44,577 bases of DNA, from NCBI GenBank assembly GCA_902766105.1, contig CACXCI010000010.1:1-44577 (forward strand). The letters run 5' to 3'. The notes beneath the pieces were generated by a model, which saw only the letters and a list, made by a program, of their open reading frames with translations, did not search any database and was not told where the DNA came from. A program made the position numbers and the translations under genes. Below are positions 1 to 7,721 of the stretch, one piece after another (position 1 is the stretch's first letter; each line of letters begins with the position of its first letter). The DNA is from an uncultured bacterium (GTDB lineage Bacteria > Cyanobacteriota > Vampirovibrionia > Gastranaerophilales > Gastranaerophilaceae).

Positions 1-5
1 AATAA

Positions 6-82
<77 letters not shown>

Positions 83-99
83 TTTATTTAAGAAAAGGG

Positions 100-128
100 C
101 TTTAGAAAATTTATCTAAAGTTCTTTTG
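100..128 (+). terminator. Weak intrinsic terminator after tRNA-fMet
   Basis: A 7-bp stem CTTTAGA (100-106) pairs with TCTAAAG (114-120) and is followed by TTCTTTTG. The stem is AT-rich, so termination may be partial and some transcripts may read into the gene at 148. Confidence 0.4.
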
Positions 129-147
129 TATTTATAAGGAGAAAATA

Positions 148-480
148 ATGAAAGTACCAGTAGTAAACAACAATTCAGAAACAACCTTCGGCTACAAAAT
201 GCCAAATAAAAAAACTTATCGTGCGATGAAAGGTTATTATTCGCTTATTAACGACAAAGGATCTGCTGTAGAATACGGAGTATTGCACAATGAAGCAATG
301 TCAAGACTTCACTACAGAAAATTTCAAAAAGCAGAACAACAGCTAATGGACATAGCAGAAAGTTATCCTGAATCAGGTAAACTTGCCGATAAAGCCAAAT
401 ATATTTTCAATATCGCAAAAATTACCAATAAAATGATATATGAAAAACTTGCAAGCGTTCATTATTATTACAAGTTTTAA
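148..480 (+). CDS. Small unknown protein, helical, TPR-like
   Basis: I do not recognise a family for this 110-residue protein. It starts at an ATG with a strong AAGGAG ribosome binding site at the usual distance. There is no signal peptide or membrane segment. The middle (about residues 45-90) looks like one or two TPR-like helical hairpins, with alternating Ala/Leu and Tyr positions. The N-terminus carries a short TFG motif at residues 13-15, after a polar stretch; similar x-F-G motifs occur near the start of three other small unknown proteins in this window. It sits alone between tRNA-fMet and a decayed methyltransferase remnant on the other strand, whose stop codon it overlaps by a few bases. 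Confidence 0.75.
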   Translation: MKVPVVNNNSETTFGYKMPNKKTYRAMKGYYSLINDKGSAVEYGVLHNEAMSRLHYRKFQKAEQQLMDIAESYPESGKLADKAKYIFNIAKITNKMIYEKLASVHYYYKF

Positions 481-629
481 CTGAACTTTGTTAACTCCTG
501 ATACATTTGCATAAGGCGGTCGATGGTTTCGTATTCATTTAGCCAGCGAGATTTGCCGGTTTGTTCGTCTTTTGTTCTGAATCCGTAAGCTTCCATTACT
601 GTTCTGTCGTTATCCTGATGTGCAAAAGT
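477..629 (-). pseudogene. C-terminal remnant of a MmeI/YeeA-type DNA methyltransferase
   Basis: The minus strand reads openly for about 50 codons to a TAA, with segments such as AHQDNDRTVMEAYGF and LMQMYQELT. From memory these match the extreme C-terminus of large class I SAM-dependent DNA methyltransferases of the MmeI/YeeA restriction-modification type (pattern AHxxNDRAVMxAYGF ... ECVAELMKMYQKL). No start codon or upstream body is present: the open frame stops abruptly at a GTAG-footed hairpin (628-649). I infer that nearly the whole gene was lost by deletion, with the hairpin at the breakpoint. The family assignment is by recall and is moderate. Confidence 0.5.
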
Positions 630-649
630 AGGGTTGACTTTAGTCAACC
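628..649 (+). repeat. GTAG-footed REP-like hairpin
   Basis: GTAG is followed by GGTTGAC-TTTA-GTCAACC, a perfect 7-bp stem with a 4-base loop. It belongs to the same structural class as the hairpins around the RAYT gene at 7.7-8.3 kb. A second short palindrome without the GTAG foot (GGCAGA-AG-TCTGCC) follows at 668-681. The rest of 480-780 holds only the methyltransferase remnant and AT-rich sequence. Confidence 0.6.
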
Positions 650-778
650 ATTTCAAGATATTCGGCAGGCAGAAGTCTGCCCTTGCTATTTATAAATAAC
701 AATTTTTTAATACATCACAAGCTACTCCCCTTATCGCATATTACAACCCATTTATTTTTTAATCCCCGAGTTTATAAT

Positions 779-1198
779 TTAGCTTAGGAATTTTTTGCCG
801 TGTTTTTGAACATAATCTTTTATTTTATCATTGATTTCATAAGCTATATCTTCTTGAAATTTATAATCTAAATTTTTAATAACATACTTTTCTATAGGAA
901 ATTTTGGACCATACATATATTCCCCAACCATTTCCATTCTTTTTATTACAAAATACTTTAATATGTTTGCAGGTGTCATTGGAATCTCATTATTAATTGT
1001 CAAATAGTCCCACAAATTACACCTTTTCATAGCAACAGTTAAATCCCCGCCGGTTGTCCCTCCCAGAAAAATATCCATCGGATATAACTGTCCCAAACCG
1101 TACGAATGTTCAAGTTTTTCAATATTTGATTTTGATAAATATTTTATCGACGACTGTATAAACGTTTGACCAAATGAAACTTTATTTTCTACTTTCAT
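779..1198 (-). CDS. Small unknown protein with N-terminal SFG motif
   Basis: I do not recognise this protein of about 139 residues. An ATG at 1198 is preferred; an in-frame TTG at 1219 would add seven residues, and neither has a clear Shine-Dalgarno sequence. Initiation may therefore be coupled to the glycosyltransferase gene that ends at 1231 just upstream. No membrane segment or signal peptide is visible. The sequence has an SFG motif at residues 8-10, a Gly-rich stretch (FLGGTTGGDL) near residue 45, and a charged helical C-terminus. Its position suggests an operon with the TPR-glycosyltransferase, but its function is unknown. Confidence 0.65.
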   Translation of the reverse strand: MKVENKVSFGQTFIQSSIKYLSKSNIEKLEHSYGLGQLYPMDIFLGGTTGGDLTVAMKRCNLWDYLTINNEIPMTPANILKYFVIKRMEMVGEYMYGPKFPIEKYVIKNLDYKFQEDIAYEINDKIKDYVQKHGKKFLS

Positions 1199-1230
1199 AC
1201 TTTTTTTAAAACGAAACAAAAAATTTTTTG

Positions 1231-2880
1231 TTATGTTGACAATAGTGTATACAATTTGTCAAAAATATCTATCAAAGTCCCATTATTCTTAGCGTGTATA
1301 GGTAAAACCGACTTATACCACCCTACATTATCCCCTTTTAGTTTAAACCATCTGAAATTTGGTTGTTCACTAAATAAACCGTACGTTTTAACTCCCAACG
1401 CACCTGCTAAATTCAAAATTACATTATCAGTTGAGATAACTATATCCATACATTTTAAAGCACAAGCGGTATCAGTAAAATCATTAAATGTATATCCAAG
1501 ATTTTTAATACTTTCATAATGCTCATCTTCCATATTAAATGAATACAATTCAATATTTTTCAAATTTGACAGCACTTTGAAACAGGTAAAATCAACATCT
1601 CTACTGTCATAATTTGAATTTTTATCCCCGTTATAAGCAATTCCAACCTTTAACTTATTTGTTTTTGTAATATACTGTCGCCTGTAATCGTTTATCCTAT
1701 CGGTAGGAACATCAATATAACCGCAAGTATAGGGAATTTTATCGGCAGCTGCACCCACAACACAAGGAACATCTAATAATGCCATATCAAAATCATAATC
1801 TACAGCAGAAATATCAACGCTATCCGACAAAATCTCTATTCCATCAAAAATTTCCGAATTTTTTATTAAATCAAACAACTTGTCCTGAACAACAAAAATT
1901 ATGTGAGATGCCAATTTGTTCAATTCAGGAAGGTATCTGCTATACATTATAGTATCTCCGAAGCCCTGTTCATAATAGACTAATAATGTTTTGCCTGATA
2001 TATCCGACTTTAAATCCCACCTTTTTGCCACAGAAGGCGCTATCGGATATACTAAATTGGGATTGTTTTTGATATTAAAGCGATGTGTTAAATATTTATG
2101 CCCAAGTTCAAAATTTCCGCAGCTTATTAAAAATGCACCATAATTGTAATAATCAGACTCTGATGGGTTGTTTTGCAATAGCTCTGAATAATATTTATCA
2201 GCTTTCTTTATATCTTGGAATTTTTCACAGGCAAGAGCTAAGCTCAACAATATTACACGACTTTTTGGGTTTAATTTGTATGCTTTTTCATAATAACAGA
2301 TTTGCTCTTTTAAACTAAAATCGCCGTATACTTTAGCATATAAACTCCCGACAATTGTATATACAACTGATTTTGTTTCATCAATTCGTAAATATTTCTC
2401 ATAATATTTAATTGCTGTTTTGTATTCATGTAGAAAAATATTGTAGAAATTTGCAACTGTCAGTATACATAGAGGTCTGTTTTTCTCCAAAACTTCATAT
2501 ATTTTTATAAAATCCAATGCCAAATCCCGTTCTTCCAATTTCACCAGAATTTCTGCTATTTCACTATACAAAATTGGCTGAATACCGGATTTTATAATAA
2601 GAAAACGTGCCAGTAACAAAGCATCTGCATAAGCAAATTTTTCAATCCTTTCTTTTATATAGCTTTTTATCACCCCGAACAGTTCAAGTTTCATGTTCTC
2701 AGGAGCTTCTTGCTTCATGGGTAAAAACTTTTTATAAATTACAAAAACCTCATCTGTTATATCAGATTTATATTTACACAAAATAGCATCAATTTTTTGT
2801 AAAATATCACTACTGATCTCATTTTGTTCATAATTGCCAAAATCTTCAGATAATAAACTCTCAAAATCTTCAACCGTCAT
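1231..2880 (-). CDS. TPR-repeat protein fused to a GT9-like glycosyltransferase domain
   Basis: The 549-residue protein has an N-terminal half (about 60-270) of TPR-type helical repeats, for example AIKYYEKYLRID and CYYEKAYKLNPKSRVILLSL. The C-terminal half (about 290-545) is a two-Rossmann glycosyltransferase of the heptosyltransferase (GT9)-like type. Its signs are LLVYYEQGFGDTIMYSRYLP at the nucleotide-sugar domain entry, a KVGIAYNGD segment, and MDIVISTDNVILNLAGALGV, matching the family's D-t-a-x-x-HLAGALG site. The usual His of HLAGALG is Asn here. TPR-glycosyltransferase fusions usually modify proteins or surface glycans in the cytoplasm. It likely forms an operon with the small gene at 779. 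The start ATG faces the divergent gene at 3022 across a 141-bp promoter region. Confidence 0.8.
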   Translation of the reverse strand: MTVEDFESLLSEDFGNYEQNEISSDILQKIDAILCKYKSDITDEVFVIYKKFLPMKQEAPENMKLELFGVIKSYIKERIEKFAYADALLLARFLIIKSGIQPILYSEIAEILVKLEERDLALDFIKIYEVLEKNRPLCILTVANFYNIFLHEYKTAIKYYEKYLRIDETKSVVYTIVGSLYAKVYGDFSLKEQICYYEKAYKLNPKSRVILLSLALACEKFQDIKKADKYYSELLQNNPSESDYYNYGAFLISCGNFELGHKYLTHRFNIKNNPNLVYPIAPSVAKRWDLKSDISGKTLLVYYEQGFGDTIMYSRYLPELNKLASHIIFVVQDKLFDLIKNSEIFDGIEILSDSVDISAVDYDFDMALLDVPCVVGAAADKIPYTCGYIDVPTDRINDYRRQYITKTNKLKVGIAYNGDKNSNYDSRDVDFTCFKVLSNLKNIELYSFNMEDEHYESIKNLGYTFNDFTDTACALKCMDIVISTDNVILNLAGALGVKTYGLFSEQPNFRWFKLKGDNVGWYKSVLPIHAKNNGTLIDIFDKLYTLLST

Positions 2881-3021
2881 AAATACATATTATCATAATA
2901 TTCAAAATTTATTACAAATTTGTAATATTTCTACTAATCCAGTAGCAAAATTTGTTATTTACGAGTATTATATATAACAATCATGCAGATAATATAGATA
3001 TACATTCAGAAAGGATATAAA

Positions 3022-3564
3022 ATGGTTTCTGTACCACGTATAAGCAGTGTTTCAACAACCGTAAGAGAAATAGTACCTCAAGCAACATCAAAAGCATCTA
3101 CAAAAATAAATCAAGAAGTTGCAGCAATAATTTCGCCAAAAGTTGATCCGGAAGAAACTTTAAATCTTTTATACCGAACATTACCGGTAGATGCAGAAAG
3201 AAAATTAGAAAACTTCAACGGCGAAAGAAGAATTAGCGTATACCGTGGAGCAAATTTTATGAATAAAATTACACAAAGAATTAAAGAACCATGTGTAACA
3301 TTTATACGTGCTATGAAAAATGCCGGCACGGCAGAAAATCCTAAAATGGCAACAAAAGCACTTATCTTAGATATTCCTAACAAGAAAGATGCCTTGGAAA
3401 TATATTTTGAAGTCCCCGGAGACAGCATGAAAGGTGTATTTATTAATCTGTTTAGAGAAGGTTATGCAACAACAGTCCAAAGATTTGCAAATCTTGCAGA
3501 ATTAAGAAAAGACCCTGATGTTATGAGAATTATTGAAGGGTGGACAGGTAAAAAATTAACATAA
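3022..3564 (+). CDS. Unknown protein, 180 residues
   Basis: I do not recognise this protein. It begins at an ATG preceded by AGAAAGGATA, a good ribosome binding site. The N-terminus (about 1-45) is Ser/Thr/Val-rich and low in complexity, and no signal peptide is evident. The remainder looks like an alpha/beta fold with repeated short strands (VTFIRAMKN, ALILDIPNKKDALEIYFEV) and a charged helical end. It lies 3 bases before the next small gene on the same strand, so the two are probably co-transcribed from the divergent region at 2881-3021. Confidence 0.7.
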   Translation: MVSVPRISSVSTTVREIVPQATSKASTKINQEVAAIISPKVDPEETLNLLYRTLPVDAERKLENFNGERRISVYRGANFMNKITQRIKEPCVTFIRAMKNAGTAENPKMATKALILDIPNKKDALEIYFEVPGDSMKGVFINLFREGYATTVQRFANLAELRKDPDVMRIIEGWTGKKLT

Positions 3565-3567
3565 ATT

Positions 3568-3921
3568 ATGGAAATTCGTAATAATCATCCTTCATACGCC
3601 CCCCATTTTGGAATTTTACTCAAAAGAGAAAGTGTTTTGGAAGCCGCTTCAGGACATTTGTTCTACCACAGCGGTATTGACGGTTTTAGAGAGGTCTTTG
3701 TTGCACTTGGTAATAAAAAGGCCACCGGACATTTTGGCTTTATGAAGCATGCAATTTTAATTGGTGAAAAAATTAACTCCAAGTACTCCGAAATTCAAAA
3801 AGCATCTTCTGAAATTAAAGAGATTGTAAAAAACAACCCGAATATTAGCAAAGAAGACCTTTCAAAACAAGTTCAACACATTGTAGATAAGTTCAACCCA
3901 ACAATTGATATAACTCTATAA
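3568..3921 (+). CDS. Small unknown protein with N-terminal HFG motif
   Basis: This 117-residue protein has no family I can name. It starts 3 bases after the previous stop, which indicates an operon and translational coupling. Residues 13-15 are HFG, like the early x-F-G motifs of three other small proteins in the window. The middle is Gly/His/Phe-rich (ASGHLFYHSG, TGHFGFMKH) and the C-terminal third is a charged amphipathic helix. No membrane segment is present. It ends convergently, two bases from the stop of the TonB-like gene. Confidence 0.7.
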   Translation: MEIRNNHPSYAPHFGILLKRESVLEAASGHLFYHSGIDGFREVFVALGNKKATGHFGFMKHAILIGEKINSKYSEIQKASSEIKEIVKNNPNISKEDLSKQVQHIVDKFNPTIDITL

Positions 3922-3922
3922 C

Positions 3923-4768
3923 TTAATGATTAACTTTATATTTAATCTGCTCCATATCTCTAAAATCACTTGGCTTTGAGTGTTTTGTTTCCGCACTTGA
4001 AAGCATCATTATCGCAGAAACTTTTGCGGTTTTTCTTTTGCTGTTTGCAGGGAATTTTGTCAAGTACGAATATTGGTAACCTTTTATAAACCTTGCAACT
4101 TTTTGCTTATCTGCGTGAGATAAATATATGGATTTTACCGAAATATTACTTATACGACCTTCATCATCAACAATAAAGGAATAATAAAAAAATGAGCCAT
4201 CAGGATATGTGTCTAATTCTTTTATATCCATACTGTCATCAAGAATTTTATTTACAAAATTACTCTTCCACGTACTCCAGTCAATATCTTGATAATCATA
4301 CTCATCAGCAGGTAATACCGGAATTTTTTTATTTTTATATTTATAATTAAATTCACGATATTCAGCCGGTTGATGTTTTATTTTCCCTGCATTATTTAAT
4401 GCAGCATCCAATTCACGGTCATCCAAATTCTTATAATTCATTTTTCCTGTATTTGAAATGTTATTATTTTGAGAATTATAATTCAAATCAGAATGATTTA
4501 CGTTAATATCAGATTGATTTCTTATATTTTGATTATTTGCCGTAAAACCTTGATTATTTGCAGAAAAATTCTGATTTTTTACATTTGTACCACTCAAAGA
4601 TATTTTTCGGGTATTTGGATCGTTAACAACCTCATTTGCTTCATTTTTCAGCTCAAAATTTTGGTTAGTAAATTTTACACGCCTCGAACTTGAACTATCA
4701 ACTGACACAACAAAAACTGTGACAAATATGAAAACACAAATACAAATTATCCAAGCTGTTTTATTCAT
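3923..4768 (-). CDS. TonB-like periplasm-spanning protein
   Basis: The 281-residue protein starts with one membrane anchor (about residues 4-24). It continues with a long Asn/Gln-rich linker (about 30-110, repeated NNQ/NQN units) and ends in a compact domain (about 160-280) with the shape of a TonB C-terminal domain: a W..W helix, then DGSFFYYSFIVDDEGRISNISV and a following helix. This layout suits a protein reaching from the inner membrane across the cell wall. It is the last gene of a three-gene operon with the FHA-like membrane protein (6-bp gap) and the VWA protein. A second TonB-C-like domain ends the 1151-residue protein at 35955. No classical ExbB/ExbD partner is present. TonB kinship is inferred from pattern, not alignment. 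Confidence 0.6.
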   Translation of the reverse strand: MNKTAWIICICVFIFVTVFVVSVDSSSSRRVKFTNQNFELKNEANEVVNDPNTRKISLSGTNVKNQNFSANNQGFTANNQNIRNQSDINVNHSDLNYNSQNNNISNTGKMNYKNLDDRELDAALNNAGKIKHQPAEYREFNYKYKNKKIPVLPADEYDYQDIDWSTWKSNFVNKILDDSMDIKELDTYPDGSFFYYSFIVDDEGRISNISVKSIYLSHADKQKVARFIKGYQYSYLTKFPANSKRKTAKVSAIMMLSSAETKHSKPSDFRDMEQIKYKVNH

Positions 4769-4774
4769 TCAATT

Positions 4775-6340
4775 CTAATCCAAAGTTGCCAAAAGCTCAT
4801 TATAGTTATTGATTTTATACATCGTTTCACTCAGCATGTGAGTTTCTGCAATCAGCAAAGCTGTCGGAACTAATGCCGTAACAATAGAAAGGAACATACC
4901 TTGAATATCTCCGCCGATTTCAGTAATAAAATAAGAAACATTCATTGTGAATTCAATTAAAATTATAAAACATGCAATAAACATAACCAGTTTTTTCTCT
5001 TTTTCAAGACTGCGCATAGAGTCTAATCCTAAGACAGTAACCCCATGGCTGTTATAATCATGAAACCCGTCAAATTTAATAATTTCAGAACCTTTTATTT
5101 GTTTACCTGCAGTAAAAGCTCTTACAAAAGAGAAAAAGGCAAAAATAATCAAAAATGTTGCCAATACCAAAAATATCGGACTAAATCTTAAACCGGAAAT
5201 TCTAACCCAGTTCGCAGCTTCCGGAAAACAGCTTGCCAATGTATTTGAAACGCCATAAGCCAAAAACGGCGCTGTTAAAAGTCCGACAAAGCCTTCCAAA
5301 AACATTTTCATTTGATTGTTTACCAAATTACTTTTTACCGTATTAATTTTATTGGGAGATAATTTGTTAATTGTTTGTGTAATCATTTTCCTGTAATCTT
5401 TCATTACAGCTTCAAAATCTTCTCTAAATTCATAATTTGTTAATTCCTGTTGATACTTAGCAGATTGAAATTTAAAATATCCGCTTCCTATAGCAACTGT
5501 AGCCAAAGCACCAACGAATAATAAAGACACAAATGCTGATGCCACGGCAAATCCCGGAATTGACTTATAATAAAATAAATTCATTACATATACAATAAAC
5601 AAAAAGACTGATGCTGTTCCAATAATGAATTTAGGAACAAAAGCTGTTTCTCCGTATTTTTTATTAGCATTAAAATCTAACAATGAAAATATTCCCCATC
5701 TTAAAATTAAGCATATTGCAAGAACTATCAATGTAATCCCGCCAAGAAACCAGAAATTTGTTGTCAAATTCAATACTGACGAAGAATTATCCACCTTGAA
5801 TCCTAACAAGAAATTTGTTATACCAAATGAAGAAACAACAGACAAAATACCCATTGCACCATTTAAAAGCATACCAGTCATGCTTGCGGATTTAATATTA
5901 TTTTTTAGTTCCAAAATTTTATAACCGATTTCTTTAATAATACCTACCCTTTGTTTTTCAATATCATTATCGGCAGAACTATTATTATTTTTTACACTTG
6001 GAGTTGCCCTCAAGGAAGAAGCTGACACTGAGGCAGGAGTTTTAACGGCAGTTTCTTCCAACAAAATCTCAATTGCCACAGGCAATTTTGAAGAAGAAAT
6101 ACTAAATTTAGATTGAGCTAAAATTTTAGAAAAAACCTTACCGTTACACAATATATCCCTTGATTGAGAAACATTCATTAAAACATAACCGTTATACTGA
6201 GGAGAATAAACAAGTTTCAGAATTTCTGATTCACTAAATTCAGAAACCACAAAATCACAAACAGCACTATTCCCAATAATTATAGCCGGCTGCTCGTTAA
6301 ACTCTTTTATAATATTGCCATACTTTAACGTAACCTTCAT
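4775..6340 (-). CDS. FHA-like domain protein with eight predicted membrane helices
   Basis: The 521-residue protein opens with about 100 residues resembling a forkhead-associated domain (MKVTLKYGN, then IIGNSAVCDFVV, then a CNGKVF turn like the N-G of FHA folds). A polar linker follows, and from about residue 160 there are eight hydrophobic segments grouped 4+2+2. The canonical FHA Arg and Ser of GRS...SRxH are not obvious, so phosphothreonine binding is uncertain. I chose the ATG at 6340 because GGAAGG, embedded in the last codons of the preceding VWA gene (G-R-stop), lies about 7 bases upstream; an in-frame ATG at 6361 overlaps that gene. I do not recognise the membrane part, which is not clearly MotA/TolQ/ExbB. 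Confidence 0.6.
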   Translation of the reverse strand: MKVTLKYGNIIKEFNEQPAIIIGNSAVCDFVVSEFSESEILKLVYSPQYNGYVLMNVSQSRDILCNGKVFSKILAQSKFSISSSKLPVAIEILLEETAVKTPASVSASSLRATPSVKNNNSSADNDIEKQRVGIIKEIGYKILELKNNIKSASMTGMLLNGAMGILSVVSSFGITNFLLGFKVDNSSSVLNLTTNFWFLGGITLIVLAICLILRWGIFSLLDFNANKKYGETAFVPKFIIGTASVFLFIVYVMNLFYYKSIPGFAVASAFVSLLFVGALATVAIGSGYFKFQSAKYQQELTNYEFREDFEAVMKDYRKMITQTINKLSPNKINTVKSNLVNNQMKMFLEGFVGLLTAPFLAYGVSNTLASCFPEAANWVRISGLRFSPIFLVLATFLIIFAFFSFVRAFTAGKQIKGSEIIKFDGFHDYNSHGVTVLGLDSMRSLEKEKKLVMFIACFIILIEFTMNVSYFITEIGGDIQGMFLSIVTALVPTALLIAETHMLSETMYKINNYNELLATLD

Positions 6341-6344
6341 ATAT

Positions 6345-7010
6345 TTACCTTCCAATTGCATTCAAAAAGTTTCTTAGTGCTTTATTTGAAGATGTTTCAT
6401 ATCCGATAACAAGATGTTCTTCACCTAAAACAGGTCCCAGTTTTTCCTTGACCAGATTTAATTTTGATGGGTGAGCGTACATAAACATCATAGTAAAATT
6501 ATCTGCCTTATTTTTAACATCATTAACATCATTTGGGAAAGTATCCCAATTTATTTGATTTTCAACAGCACCTTCATTTTCCAAATCACCCATCACAACA
6601 ACAGCGGGTATATAACCGTTTTGTTTCATTGTAAGAGCATGATTAAAGGCTTTTTTCAAAGACAAACCGTACGCAGTGCCATATTCTTTTGAATCAAGCT
6701 GAGTAAATTTTTCCATAGATTTACGAACCTCGGCGCTAGCTTGCGGAGAGCCTTCATAAATCAGATAAGAATCCTCCGATACTCTCAGAATTTTAATATG
6801 ATCTTCCGGATCAAGCATAGAACATAATTGTCTGATAAGCATTTTTTGAGCGGGTAAATCTTTTTGATTGGAAGCGGAAGAATCCACAACAAAGATGATT
6901 GCCGCTTTGTGAAAGTCATCAACTTTAAGGTTTGACAAACCTAAAATTCCCAATACAGCCACCAAAATAAATAAAGCTGCAAATATTAAAATTTTAATCG
7001 TATTATTCAT
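6345..7010 (-). CDS. Membrane-anchored von Willebrand factor A domain protein
   Basis: The 221-residue protein has one N-terminal membrane helix (about 5-26) and then a VWA domain. The metal-ion-dependent adhesion site is visible: D43-x-S45-x-S47 (VVDSSAS), a Thr in GTAYG (T112) and an Asp in MGDLE (D142). VWA domains bind protein partners through a divalent metal and are common in assembly or chelatase-like complexes. This is the first gene of the VWA, FHA-like, TonB-like operon, and its final codons double as the ribosome binding site of the next gene. The domain probably faces the periplasm, though topology is not certain. Confidence 0.75.
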   Translation of the reverse strand: MNNTIKILIFAALFILVAVLGILGLSNLKVDDFHKAAIIFVVDSSASNQKDLPAQKMLIRQLCSMLDPEDHIKILRVSEDSYLIYEGSPQASAEVRKSMEKFTQLDSKEYGTAYGLSLKKAFNHALTMKQNGYIPAVVVMGDLENEGAVENQINWDTFPNDVNDVKNKADNFTMMFMYAHPSKLNLVKEKLGPVLGEEHLVIGYETSSNKALRNFLNAIGR

Positions 7011-7130
7011 AATATTAGAATAACATAAATTTTATAATTTGAAAATACTACAAAATATGTAACAAAATAAAATTTAGCAATCCGAGTTTTGCACAAGGTT
7101 TTGTATATAGGGTAAAGAGGATATTAATAT

Positions 7131-7219
7131 AAGGTAACTATATAGAAGTTACCACAAAAATAAGTTAAAATCAGCACCCACCCAAACCCTCCCTCATAAG
7201 GGAGGGAAATTTTTCAAAT
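7131..7219 (+). repeat. 89-bp direct repeat, copy A
   Basis: About 80 of 89 positions match copy B at 8453-8541. The unit contains two hairpins: GGTAACT...AGTTACC (7133-7153) and CCCTCCCT-CATA-AGGGAGGG. The CCCTCCCT hairpin is GC-rich and stands out in this AT-rich sequence. The pair brackets tRNA-Gln and the RAYT unit. The rest of the gene-free stretch 7011-7323 shows nothing I can name. Confidence 0.75.
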
Positions 7220-7323
7220 TGAACAGATGGTGAAATTTAGAAATTTGGTTGGGTAATTTCACGTTATGGATAACCGTTTTGCAAAATCTTTTGGTAGATA
7301 ATATATAATCGTCTAATATAATA

Positions 7324-7351
7324 TTGACAATAAATTTTTATGATATAGAAT
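7324..7351 (+). promoter_or_regulatory. Promoter of tRNA-Gln
   Basis: A consensus -35 TTGACA (7324-7329) is followed after 16 bases by TAGAAT (7346-7351), about 20 bases before the tRNA. The same TATAGAAT -10 string serves tRNA-Glu at 19.8 kb, which suggests the preferred housekeeping sigma site in this genome. Confidence 0.75.
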
Positions 7352-7371
7352 AAAATGAGAGCCGAAGATAG

Positions 7372-7444
7372 TGGGGCGTCGCCAAGTGGTAAGGCAGCTG
7401 GTTTTGGTCCAGCCATCTCGGAGGTTCGAATCCTTCCGCCCCAG
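7372..7444 (+). tRNA. tRNA-Gln (TTG)
   Basis: The 7-bp acceptor stem pairs TGGGGCG with CGCCCCA, with discriminator G7444. The anticodon loop is TTTTGGT with anticodon TTG, and the T arm is GTTCGAATC. No CCA is encoded, unlike the other two tRNAs in the window, so CCA must be added enzymatically. Confidence 0.95.
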
Positions 7445-7462
7445 ATAAATATTAACAATAAA

Positions 7463-7488
7463 AATACCACCTTGCGTGGTATTTTTTT
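7463..7488 (+). terminator. Intrinsic terminator of tRNA-Gln
   Basis: An 8-bp stem AATACCAC / GTGGTATT with a 5-base loop is followed by a run of seven T residues. Confidence 0.85.
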
Positions 7489-7510
7489 ATTGTTCAACAG
7501 CTTTTTAATT

Positions 7511-7667
7511 GTAGGTTGGCTTTACTAAGCCAACACCATATACTTGTCGGGTTGGTAAATCCGACCTACTAACTTTCGTGCATTAAAAAGCACGCTACTA
7601 ACTGTTATTGCACATTTTTACACATAATTACATTCAAGAGTTGTTGTCGGGTTGAAACCCGACCTAT
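7511..7667. repeat. Cluster of four GTAG-footed REP-like hairpins
   Basis: Four hairpins lie between tRNA-Gln and the RAYT gene. They are 7511-7534 (+; GTAG then GTTGGCTT-TACT-AAGCCAAC), 7546-7569 (-; GTAG then GTCGG...CCGAC), 7577-7598 (-; GTAG then CGTGC...GCACG) and 7646-7667 (-; ATAG then GTCGGGTT-TC-AACCCGAC). The stems differ but the tetranucleotide foot is kept, except for a G-to-A change in the last. This is the architecture of REP sequences recognised by RAYT transposases. Confidence 0.7.
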
Positions 7668-7721
7668 TCACTAAAATTTCCTCATATATGAAACCATATA
7701 CGAAATATTATCTTTTAGTGT

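Noticed and set aside
6341-6361. Upstream ATG start for the FHA-like protein
   Set aside because: No ribosome binding site, and it overlaps the VWA gene, while the ATG at 6340 has GGAAGG at the right distance.
7264-7497. Open frame of 77 codons on the minus strand
   Set aside because: It runs across tRNA-Gln and its promoter and terminator, so it is not a gene.
7511-7667. CRISPR-like array
   Set aside because: The hairpins have different stems, irregular spacing and mixed orientation, with no constant repeat and no cas genes.
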